Shown here: in pieces, positions 37,072 through 44,105 of the stretch
Numbering within the stretch: position 1 is the first letter of the stretch
Layout of the letters: the number at the start of each line of letters is the position of its first letter
NCBI RefSeq assembly: GCF_022479115.1
Contig: NZ_CP092497.1
Coordinates: 1,178,001 to 1,242,000 of the forward strand
DNA from: Amycolatopsis sp. EV170708-02-1
GTDB lineage: Bacteria > Actinomycetota > Actinomycetes > Mycobacteriales > Pseudonocardiaceae
Direction of reading: 5' to 3'
Length of the DNA: 64,000 bases
The notes under the pieces: model-generated
Told to the model about the DNA's origin: nothing
What the model saw: the letters and a program-made list of their open reading frames with translations, nothing else
The model's database searches: none
Translations under genes and position numbers: made by a program

Positions 37072-38027
37072 CGTGCTCGGTCTCCGATCCGTTCGGCGGC
37101 TCGCAGCCGCACGGAGGCGGCCCGCGTGTTCTGTTCGGTCTCCGCCTCGCCGGCCTTCTCGGCCCCTCTGGTGAGCAGTTTCAGTTCCGGGCCGTGGCCC
37201 GGCAGTTCCACCGGAAGCCCTTCCGGCGTCCGGGATTTCGCCAGTTCCGCGAAGGCCTGCTTGACCAGCCTGTCTTCGAGGGACTGATAGGACTCCACGA
37301 CGATGCGGCCGCCGACGGCGAGGCAGGACAGCGCCCTCGGCATCGCCCGCCGCAGCACCTCCAGTTCGCCGTTGACCTCGATCCGCAGCGCCTGGAAGGT
37401 GCGCTTCGCCGGATGCCCGCCGGTGCGCCTGCTCGCCGCGGGGACCGCGTCGTACAGCAGTTCCACCAGCCGCCCGCTGCGCGTGAAGGGTTCCTTTTCC
37501 CGTTCCGCCACAACGGCTTTGACGATCCGCTGGGCGAAGCGTTCCTCGCCGTAGTCGCGCAGGATCCGGATCAGCTCGCCGGGGGCGTAGGTGTTGAGCA
37601 CGTCGGCCGCGGTGAACCCGGTGGTCGGGTCCATCCGCATGTCGAGCGGGGAATCCTTGGAATAGGCGAAACCGCGCTCGGCCCGGTCCAGCTGCATCGA
37701 GGAGACCCCGAGGTCGAACAGGATCCCGTCCACTCTGGACAGTCCGAGCCCCTGGAGCGCGGACGGCATCTCGTCGTAGACGGCGTGCACGAAGTCGACG
37801 CGATCACCATGCCGCGCAAGCCGTTTCGCGGAGAGTTCCAGCGCGTTGGGGTCGCGATCGAGGGCGACCAGGCGCAGCCGGGGAAACGCGGTGAGCAGCG
37901 CGTCGGAATGGCCGCCGAGCCCGACGGTCGCGTCGACCAGCACGGCCTCGCGGTCGGAGAAGACCGGCGCGAACAGTTCGACGATGCGGTCCAGCAGCAC
38001 CGGGACGTGCTCGTGTTCGTCTGCCAT
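37068..38027 (-). CDS. rsmH: 16S rRNA m4C1402 methyltransferase
   Basis: RsmH (MraW) methylates C1402 of 16S rRNA using SAM. The 319 residues show [27 protein letters not shown] near 34, [20 protein letters not shown] near 100, and [20 protein letters not shown] near 215, all standard. The ATG at 38027 lies 204 bases after mraZ, with a large hairpin in between. Confidence 0.96.
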   Translation of the reverse strand: MADEHEHVPVLLDRIVELFAPVFSDREAVLVDATVGLGGHSDALLTAFPRLRLVALDRDPNALELSAKRLARHGDRVDFVHAVYDEMPSALQGLGLSRVDGILFDLGVSSMQLDRAERGFAYSKDSPLDMRMDPTTGFTAADVLNTYAPGELIRILRDYGEERFAQRIVKAVVAEREKEPFTRSGRLVELLYDAVPAASRRTGGHPAKRTFQALRIEVNGELEVLRRAMPRALSCLAVGGRIVVESYQSLEDRLVKQAFAELAKSRTPEGLPVELPGHGPELKLLTRGAEKAGEAETEQNTRAASVRLRAAERIGDRAR

Positions 38028-38064
38028 GTCTTCCCCCCTTTCCTGTAGTGCCGGGGAAGATGCC

Positions 38065-38157
38065 GGATGCCGTCAGGTCCCTGTCCGCCCGCCTGCTGAC
38101 CTGGTACCGGGGAAGGTGTACCAGGGCCACTGAGCGGACAGAGGCCTCACGGCATCC
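38065..38157 (-). promoter_or_regulatory. Three-tier hairpin between mraZ and rsmH
   Basis: Nested inverted repeats: GGATGCCGT 38065-38073 with ACGGCATCC 38149-38157, CTGTCCGC 38081-38088 with GCGGACAG 38134-38141, and CCTGGTAC 38100-38107 with GTACCAGG 38118-38125. The transcript of the mraZ-rsmH gap would fold into one long stem with interior loops. A structured mraW leader RNA motif is known from actinobacteria; this could be a relative. Confidence 0.6.
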
Positions 38158-38231
38158 GTGTGGACGGTTCCCGGCGTGCCCGAAGCGTGAACCCGCGCCC
38201 CCCGACGGCGTGGGTGCTTCCTCGGTCACGT

Positions 38232-38663
38232 CTAGAAGACGCCCGGCAGAACTTCCTCTCGAGCCTTCGCGTAGCTGTCCTCGTGTTCGTCCAGGTAGCC
38301 CTGCCACGCTTGGGCGTCCCAGATCTCCAGCCTGGTGATCGCCCCGATCACCACGCACTCCTTGTTCAGCCCGGCGTAGCGTCGGAGCTCGGACGCGATC
38401 GCGATACGTCCTTGCCCGTCCGGGCGTTGTTCGTCCGTCCCGGCGAAGAGATAACGCTGATAGGCCCGGACCGCCTCGTTCGTGAACGGGGCGTCGGCGA
38501 CCTTCCTCGCCATCTGCTCGAACTCGGCCCGGGGAAAGACGAAGAGACAGTGATCCTGTCCCTTGGTGACCATCAGCCCACCGGCGAGCGCGTCGCGGAA
38601 CTTCGCGGGCAGCGTGAGCCGCCCCTTGTCATCCAGTTTCGGGGTGTGGGTGCCGAGGAACAC
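38232..38663 (-). CDS. mraZ: Transcription regulator MraZ
   Basis: MraZ is a ring-forming DNA-binding protein that controls the division and cell-wall cluster. The 143 residues begin [20 protein letters not shown] after the start codon, the standard AbrB-like first half, with [18 protein letters not shown] in the second. The GTG at 38663 follows GGGAGGTGG; the frame is open 30 more codons upstream without family similarity. The promoter upstream is covered with GTGGGG-type boxes, its expected operator. Confidence 0.95.
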   Translation of the reverse strand: MFLGTHTPKLDDKGRLTLPAKFRDALAGGLMVTKGQDHCLFVFPRAEFEQMARKVADAPFTNEAVRAYQRYLFAGTDEQRPDGQGRIAIASELRRYAGLNKECVVIGAITRLEIWDAQAWQGYLDEHEDSYAKAREEVLPGVF

Positions 38664-38727
38664 CGGCTCCACCTCCCTACCGATCCTGGCTGCGAACAAC
38701 CAAGCCCGGCCACGGGGCTCCCTTCTG

Positions 38728-38769
38728 CCCCACTGCGCACCACCGTACCCCACTTTTCACCACAGTCAA
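38728..38769 (-). promoter_or_regulatory. mraZ promoter with four MraZ-type boxes
   Basis: On the minus strand TTGACT (38764-38769) and TACGGT (38742-38747) are 16 bases apart, a good housekeeping promoter. Boxes GTGGTG, GTGGGG, GTGGTG and GTGGGG sit at 38758-38763, 38748-38753, 38738-38743 and 38728-38733, exactly 10 bases apart, across the spacer and start site. MraZ is known to bind TGGG-type repeats with this spacing. Confidence 0.75.
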
Positions 38770-38824
38770 CGCGGCAAAAGCCGCGACCACTCCGTCGTGT
38801 CAGACGTTTTCGCTGGTCAGCCAG

Positions 38825-38861
38825 GTGGGGCCAGGTGGGGGCGCGGTGGGGGACGGTGGCC
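38825..38861 (+). promoter_or_regulatory. Second cluster of GTGGGG boxes
   Basis: GTGGGG on the plus strand at 38825, 38835 and 38846, and GTGGCC at 38856, spaced 10 to 11 bases. Likely additional MraZ sites in the opposite orientation to the mraZ promoter boxes. Confidence 0.5.
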
Positions 38862-38937
38862 AAGATCCCCTGCGCGGGTATCGAAGCAACCTCATCCATG
38901 CCTGACACGTCCCGATATCGGCCGCCGGAACCCTGCT

Positions 38938-38987
38938 GTGGGGCGAAGTGGGGGTGAAAGTGGGGAATCCGGTGGGGCGCGGTGGGG
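38938..38987 (+). promoter_or_regulatory. Third cluster of GTGGGG boxes
   Basis: Five GTGGGG copies at 38938, 38948, 38960, 38972 and 38982 on the plus strand, spaced 10 to 12 bases. The whole 38664-39230 gap (567 bases) holds no gene; besides these boxes it contains only the family D palindrome. Confidence 0.5.
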
Positions 38988-39111
38988 ACACCCGGGGACA
39001 CTGTGGAGGGTGACGACATCGGGTCATCCCATGACCCGTGTCGACAAAGGACACCGGCCCTCGCGAGGGCGGCTGGAGCCAGGCGCGTCGGGCGGTTTCG
39101 CGTGACTGCAT

Positions 39112-39173
39112 GGACGGCACGCGTGACTGGATGGACGACACACGTGTCGTCCATCCAGTCACGCGTGCCGTCC
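39112..39173. repeat. Family D palindrome after the EspG gene
   Basis: Perfect 30-base inverted repeat with a 2-base centre; arms contain ACGCGTGACTGGATGGACGA. Further partial units (CGTGACTGCATGGACG and CGGATCACGCGAGCCGTC) extend it on both sides. It lies 58 bases past the stop of the minus-strand EspG-like gene. Confidence 0.82.
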
Positions 39174-39230
39174 GTCGGATCACGCGAGCCGTCCGATCAG
39201 GCGCGCGAAAGGCGCCCTCACGCGCCTGCT

Positions 39231-39983
39231 CTAGCGGTCCTCGTCCAGCAGTGAGGCCAGCCGCGCGGCCAGCCGGGGACCGTCCACAGGGGACACGTTC
39301 ACCCACGCCTGCCCGCCGCGCCCCTCGGTCCGCGCCGCGCAGTACGCGCCGACGTCGGTGTCGAACCAGGTCAGCCCGCCGGCCCGGTGCGCCCGGCCGT
39401 CCCGGCCGCGGGTCCGCACGGTGAACTGGCCCGCGCTGTAGACGGGCCGTGCCTGGATCGCGAGTACCTCGCGCAGCTGACTGTCCGAAGCCGACGATCG
39501 CCCGCCGTCGCCGAACACCGGGTCCTCCAGGTCGTCGCCGAAACGCGCCGCGGGGAGGCTGACCCCGTAGCCGGGGCCGGGCCGCAGTTCGGGCAGGACG
39601 TCGACGATCGCGGCGAACACCTCGCCGTCGGTGATCCCGGACAGCGCGATGGTCTGTTCCGGCTGCGTGGCCAGCACGCCGTGCCGTCCGCGCGCGGCCG
39701 CGACCGCGCGAAACGGGGTTTCGGCGGTCATGTCGGCCAGCGCCTCGCATTCGACGTAGACCTCAGCGCGCGCGAGCAGATCCAGCCGCGCTTCCAGGGC
39801 GGCGTCGAGCCGGTCCCCGTCGTACAGGCCTCGTTCGGCGAGGTTTTCGTAGACCGCGCCGCGGATCTCGGCGCGTTCCGCTTCCGTGGCCCCGACACTG
39901 CGCACGGACAGCGGCCACGGCGGGGCCGCGTGTCCCAGATCCGACCAGAGGACGTCGAACGCCGACGCGGAAACGCGGATCAA
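39231..39983 (-). CDS. EspG family ESX secretion-associated protein
   Basis: The 250-residue protein matches the EspG family in length and order of conserved stretches (VSASAFDVLWSDLGHAAPPW at the start, CEALADMTAETPFRAVAA, and GGLTWFDTDVGAYCAART with VNVSPVDGPRLAARL near the end). EspG proteins are cytoplasmic chaperones that bind PE/PPE partners for type VII secretion. Its start overlaps the PPE-like gene by four bases, which supports that role. No ESX core genes are nearby. Confidence 0.82.
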   Translation of the reverse strand: MIRVSASAFDVLWSDLGHAAPPWPLSVRSVGATEAERAEIRGAVYENLAERGLYDGDRLDAALEARLDLLARAEVYVECEALADMTAETPFRAVAAARGRHGVLATQPEQTIALSGITDGEVFAAIVDVLPELRPGPGYGVSLPAARFGDDLEDPVFGDGGRSSASDSQLREVLAIQARPVYSAGQFTVRTRGRDGRAHRAGGLTWFDTDVGAYCAARTEGRGGQAWVNVSPVDGPRLAARLASLLDEDR

Positions 39984-40558
39984 GACCGCCCCAGCTCGGG
40001 CGGCTTCCCGAAGGAGACCTGCGGGGTCAGCGAACGCAGGGAGGCATCGCGGGTGTTCATGACATCGACGGCCTTGCGGCGGGCCTCCTCGGCTTCCGCG
40101 TGCTTGGCCTCCATCTCGTCGGCGAGCGCGGCCAGGAGCGCGAGGTTCCCGCCGGCCGCGGCGCCGCGGATCATCGCGCCGGGGTCGTAGTCCACCGGCG
40201 GCGGCATGTCGGCGCGGGCCCGCGCCGCCGCCTCGGCCTGCCCGGACACGGCCTTCCCGAGCGTGGACGAGAGGTCCGCGGACCAGGTCAGCCAGCCGGA
40301 CGCGGTGGCCAGCACACCGCGGAGCGCGTCGCCCGCTTCCCCGCGCCAGTTCTCTTCACTGCTGCCGACCAGCCCGGCCAGTTCGGACGTCGCGTCCTGC
40401 ATACGCCGCGCGAGCGCGTCCCAGCCGGCGCCGATGCCGCCCGCGGCCTCGGGGTCGTTGCCCGCTTCGACTTCGGCGGCCAGCGCTTCGTGGCTGTACG
40501 CCTCGTATCGCGTGGCCGCGACCGGGACCTCGCGTCCCGGCGTCTCTCCTTCAGGCAC
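39980..40558 (-). CDS. PPE/WXG100-like type VII secretion substrate
   Basis: The 192-residue helical protein contains the W-x-G-type turn near residue 80 (NWRGEAGDALRGVLATASGW), and long alanine-rich helices before and after it, resembling PPE- or WXG100-like substrates. There is no signal peptide. The GTG at 40558 has an AGGAG site and is preferred to longer open frame. It is translationally coupled to the EspG chaperone gene and follows a lipoprotein gene by 11 bases. Identity of the substrate class is inferred from fold and context. Confidence 0.72.
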   Translation of the reverse strand: MPEGETPGREVPVAATRYEAYSHEALAAEVEAGNDPEAAGGIGAGWDALARRMQDATSELAGLVGSSEENWRGEAGDALRGVLATASGWLTWSADLSSTLGKAVSGQAEAAARARADMPPPVDYDPGAMIRGAAAGGNLALLAALADEMEAKHAEAEEARRKAVDVMNTRDASLRSLTPQVSFGKPPELGRS

Positions 40559-40569
40559 GGCACCTTCTC

Positions 40570-41106
40570 CTAAGGCAGTTTGGGTTCGGCCAATCCCGCC
40601 ACCGTCACCGCGCGCTCGCAGGCGAGCGGGGTGTCGGTGAAGTTCGTGTTGCTCACGTCGATCTGGACGCTCGCCTTCTCCCCCATGCCGAGCAGGACCG
40701 CGCAGGTCCCGTCGGCGGCCTTCTTGTCGGCGACCTTGAGCGCGTCCCTGCCGCCGACCTTGGTCTTGGTGGCGGTCTTGCGCGCGACTTCGAGGTCGGC
40801 CAGGCCGTTCTTCTCGTCCACGGTGATGGTGACGCCGAAGGTCGCGGGCACCGTCCAGTCGCAGGCGCGGGCGCCGTTGATCTCCTTCGCGACGCCGAGC
40901 ACGTTGATCCCGGCCGTCGACCGGTCCTGCGGGCCGAGCAGCGTGCACGGATCCACGCCGCGATCCGGCGCGGGCGCCGAAGACGAGGGCACGGGAGCGG
41001 GGCCGCCGGCGGCGGCCGGAACACGCGCTTGACCAGCGGCCCCTTGCCCGCAGGCGGACACTGTGAGGACGACCAGGACGCCGAGACCGGCAAGGCGGGA
41101 GCTCAT
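40570..41106 (-). CDS. DUF3558-type lipoprotein
   Basis: The 178-residue protein starts with a lipoprotein signal (GVLVVLTVSACG); the lipobox Cys is near residue 19. After a Pro/Ala/Ser linker, the domain VDPCTLLGPQD and ARACDWTVP with paired cysteines resembles the DUF3558 family common beside ESX-associated genes in Pseudonocardiaceae. It would sit on the outer membrane face of the cell membrane. Function unknown. It lies four bases after the upstream helical protein gene. Confidence 0.82.
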   Translation of the reverse strand: MSSRLAGLGVLVVLTVSACGQGAAGQARVPAAAGGPAPVPSSSAPAPDRGVDPCTLLGPQDRSTAGINVLGVAKEINGARACDWTVPATFGVTITVDEKNGLADLEVARKTATKTKVGGRDALKVADKKAADGTCAVLLGMGEKASVQIDVSNTNFTDTPLACERAVTVAGLAEPKLP

Positions 41107-41110
41107 GGGA

Positions 41111-41464
41111 TCAGCCGCCGACACAGTCCACGTCCGCCGCCGCTTGTTCATCCTGTCGGGTGTACTTCGCCAGTGCCTTCTCGATCCGGTTCTTGAGCGC
41201 CTCGAGTTCCTTGCCGAACGCGGTGAGCGCCTCGACCGCGGACCCTTCGGCGCCTATCCCGTACTGCGCCATGAACTTGCCGACCTCGTCCGCGTATCCC
41301 CCGCCGAGGGGAACCGTGCGGCCGAGCACCTTGGCCTCGCGGACCATCTGGCCGACCACGTCTTGCAGGGCGGAGATCTTCGCGTGGGCGTCGGCGGCCA
41401 GCTCCGGCGCGACCGCGAACCCGCTCAGATCGAACCGGGGCTTGGCGGTACTCACCTCGCTCAT
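41111..41464 (-). CDS. Small helical ESX-associated protein
   Basis: The 117-residue product has no signal peptide and is predicted helical (AADAHAKISALQDVVGQMVR and EALTAFGKELEALKNRIEKA). Size, helix pattern and position at the head of the EspG/PPE-like cassette resemble WXG100-like partner proteins, though no clear WXG turn is seen (GGGYADEVGKF lies between the helices). I cannot assign a specific function. The ATG at 41464 is first in the operon; the 271-base gap upstream serves divergent promoters. Confidence 0.65.
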   Translation of the reverse strand: MSEVSTAKPRFDLSGFAVAPELAADAHAKISALQDVVGQMVREAKVLGRTVPLGGGYADEVGKFMAQYGIGAEGSAVEALTAFGKELEALKNRIEKALAKYTRQDEQAAADVDCVGG

Positions 41465-41735
41465 AAGCGATTACGCCTCTCCGTAGTCGAGCGACCTCGC
41501 ACCGGAGCATACGACAAAACAAGGCGTCAGCGGGAGCACCTGAAAACGCGCTCACCTCACCCGATCGAGGTAAGGTCCCTGGTTGCACAGAGTCATCGAC
41601 TGGGGTTGGCGGGGTTCCCCCCACGAGTTCGCCCGAGTTTGACACACTTCGTGGGAGGCTGACCGCTGCCCGGGGGACTGACCGGTCCGGCAGAGGACCC
41701 AGCGGAAATCCAGCCACGCGGCATCAGGAGGTCGA

Positions 41736-42815
41736 GTGACGTCGAGAATCCAGTCTGCGACGCCCGGCGAACACCAGGGCGAGCAGGCAACCGGGCAAGC
41801 GCCGTACCCCACGGACGCCGGCTCGGTCAGCGGTCGGCAGAACGGCCGTGATGCCAGAGCATCGCTGGACGAGCTGCACGAGACCGCGCGGCGGATCGCC
41901 GCCAACGTGGAGCGGGTACTGGTCGGCAAACCCGACGTCATCCGCATCGCGCTCGTGACCCTGCTCGCCGAAGGCCACCTCCTCGTCGAAGACGTCCCCG
42001 GGGTCGGCAAGACCTCGCTGGCGAAGGCGCTGGCCCGCTCGATCGACTGCACCGTCAGCCGGATCCAGTTCACCCCCGACCTGCTGCCCAGCGACGTCAC
42101 CGGGGTGTCCATCTACAACCGGCAGAGCGGCGAGTTCGAGTTCCGTCCCGGTCCGGTGTTCGCGAACATCGTGGTCGGCGACGAGATCAACCGCGCCTCG
42201 CCGAAGACGCAGTCGGCCCTGCTCGAATGCATGGAAGAGCACCAGGTCACCGTCGACACCTCGACCTACCACCTCGAAGAGCCGTTCATGGTGATCGCCA
42301 CCCAGAACCCCATCGAGATGGAGGGCACCTACGCACTGCCCGAGGCCCAGCGGGACCGGTTCACCGCGCGGGTGTCCATCGGCTACCCCGACCAGCAGGC
42401 CGAGCTGGCCATGGTCGACGAGCACGCCGGGCACAACCCGCTGGCCGATCTCGAGCCCGTCTCCGACCGCGAGTCGGTGCAGCGGCTGATCGAGACGGTG
42501 CGCTCGGTGCACATGTCGCCGGAGATCCGCCGGTACGCCGTCGATCTGGTGGCCGCGACCCGCCAGGTGCCGGAGATCCGCCTCGGCGCCTCGCCGCGGG
42601 CGACCCTGCAGCTGGTCCGCGCGGCCCGCGCGCAGGCCGCGCTCTCGGGCCGTGAGTTCGTCGTCCCGGACGACCTGCACACGGTCGCGGTCCCGGTGCT
42701 GGCCCACCGCATGGTGCTCACCACCGAGGCGCACGCCGCCCGCCGGTCGGCCACCGACGTGGTCCGCGCGATCCTGCACCGTGTTCCCGTCCCGCAGGGC
42801 TCGAACCACCGCTGA
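41736..42815 (+). CDS. MoxR family AAA+ ATPase
   Basis: The 359-residue ATPase has Walker A EDVPGVGKTSLAKAL near residue 86, Walker B NIVVGDEINRASPKTQSALL, and the MoxR-typical ATQNPIEMEGTYALPEAQRD. MoxR proteins act as chaperones that activate or assemble partner proteins, usually encoded beside DUF58 and transglutaminase genes as here. The first 45 residues are extra and probably disordered. The GTG at 41736 follows AGGAGGTCGAG. It starts a three-gene operon. Confidence 0.92.
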   Translation: MTSRIQSATPGEHQGEQATGQAPYPTDAGSVSGRQNGRDARASLDELHETARRIAANVERVLVGKPDVIRIALVTLLAEGHLLVEDVPGVGKTSLAKALARSIDCTVSRIQFTPDLLPSDVTGVSIYNRQSGEFEFRPGPVFANIVVGDEINRASPKTQSALLECMEEHQVTVDTSTYHLEEPFMVIATQNPIEMEGTYALPEAQRDRFTARVSIGYPDQQAELAMVDEHAGHNPLADLEPVSDRESVQRLIETVRSVHMSPEIRRYAVDLVAATRQVPEIRLGASPRATLQLVRAARAQAALSGREFVVPDDLHTVAVPVLAHRMVLTTEAHAARRSATDVVRAILHRVPVPQGSNHR

Positions 42816-42830
42816 CAAGGGAAAAGGCGC

Positions 42831-44105
42831 ATGCTGCGTGCTCTGTCCGGCCTGACCACACGCGGCCGCTGCCTCCTCGCCGCCGGCGTCGCCGCGGCGG
42901 CTTGCTCGTTCGTGCTCAACGAACGGGATCTGCTGCGGGTCGCGATGTTCGTCATCGCCCTGCCGCTGCTGGTCGCCTTCTTCATCTCGGCGACCCGGCT
43001 GCGGCTGGGCGCGGCCCGCTCGCTGCGCCCGGAGCGGGTCTCGGTCGGCTCGCCGGGCGAGGTCCAGCTCGAACTCTGGCGCAACGGGAGGCTCCCGGCC
43101 GGCGAGGTGCTGCTCGAAGACGGTGTGCCCTACGCGCTCGGTTCGCGGCCGCGGTTCGTCGTCGAACGCCTCCCCCACGACCGCCGCGTCGCGCTGCGGT
43201 ATCCGCTGCAGCCGGTGCTGCGCGGGATCCAGCAGGTCGGCCCGCTGCGGGCGACGATCACCGACCCGTTCGGGCTGTGCGAGTTCGAACGTGAGCTGAT
43301 CGGGCATTCCCGGCTGGTCGTGGTGCCGAAGGTGGTCGGCCTGTGGGGCCTGCCCAGCGGCGCCGGGATCGGCGCGGGCGACGACGGCAGCATCCGCCTG
43401 CACGCCGGGCAGGGCGAGTCGGACGTGATCGTCCGGCAGTACCGCCAGGGCGACGACCTGCGGAAGGTCCACTGGCGGTCGACCGCCCGCCGCGACGAGA
43501 TCATGGTCCGCGTCGAGGAACGGCCGTGGCGCGGCGGCACCACGGTGCTGCTGGACCACCGCGCGGCGGCGCATCACGGCACCGGCCCCGCGGCGAGCCT
43601 CGAATGGGCCGTCTCGTTCGCCGCTTCGGTGTCCCTGCACCTGCGCCGGTCGGGGCACCGGGTCCGCCTGATCACCGAACACGGCCAGACGCTGGCCGAC
43701 ACCCCCGGCGAGGGTGGCGAGCACTACGACAACGTCGTGCTCGACGTCCTCGCCGCGCTCCAGCCCGCGCACCAGCGCGACATCACCCTCGGCCACGACC
43801 CGGCCGAGGGTCAGGAACTCATCGCGGTGCTCGGCACCGTCAGCAACGAATCCGTGCACGAGCTGTCCCGGTACCGCCCGCGCGGGATCCGGAGCCTCGC
43901 CGTGCTGCTCGACACCCCCGGCTGGTCGTCCGGCGTCAACCGGCCCGAAAACCGTGCCGCCGCCACCGAGGAGTCGGTGGCGCTGCTGCGCGCCGCGGGC
44001 TGGGGCGTCGTCGTCGCCGGTCCCGGATCGCCCATGCCGCAGGTCTGGGCCGAGCTCTGCCAGACGGCCACCCGCCGGGGCACGCTGATCGGAGGCGGCC
44101 TGTGA
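42831..44105 (+). CDS. DUF58 domain protein
   Basis: The 424-residue protein has two membrane helices near the N-terminus (CLLAAGVAAAACSFVLN and VAMFVIALPLLVAFFISA) and the DUF58 signature GDDLRKVHWRSTARRDEIMV near 210, leading into a VWA-like half. It is the usual partner of MoxR ATPases and is anchored in the membrane. The role is likely envelope-related but unproven. It lies 15 bases after moxR and overlaps the transglutaminase gene by four bases. Confidence 0.9.
   Translation: MLRALSGLTTRGRCLLAAGVAAAACSFVLNERDLLRVAMFVIALPLLVAFFISATRLRLGAARSLRPERVSVGSPGEVQLELWRNGRLPAGEVLLEDGVPYALGSRPRFVVERLPHDRRVALRYPLQPVLRGIQQVGPLRATITDPFGLCEFERELIGHSRLVVVPKVVGLWGLPSGAGIGAGDDGSIRLHAGQGESDVIVRQYRQGDDLRKVHWRSTARRDEIMVRVEERPWRGGTTVLLDHRAAAHHGTGPAASLEWAVSFAASVSLHLRRSGHRVRLITEHGQTLADTPGEGGEHYDNVVLDVLAALQPAHQRDITLGHDPAEGQELIAVLGTVSNESVHELSRYRPRGIRSLAVLLDTPGWSSGVNRPENRAAATEESVALLRAAGWGVVVAGPGSPMPQVWAELCQTATRRGTLIGGGL

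Noticed and set aside
38825..38987. G-quadruplex function of the GTGGGG clusters
   Set aside because: G runs are regularly 10 to 12 bases apart, longer than typical quadruplex loops, and the spacing fits MraZ boxes better; not excluded.
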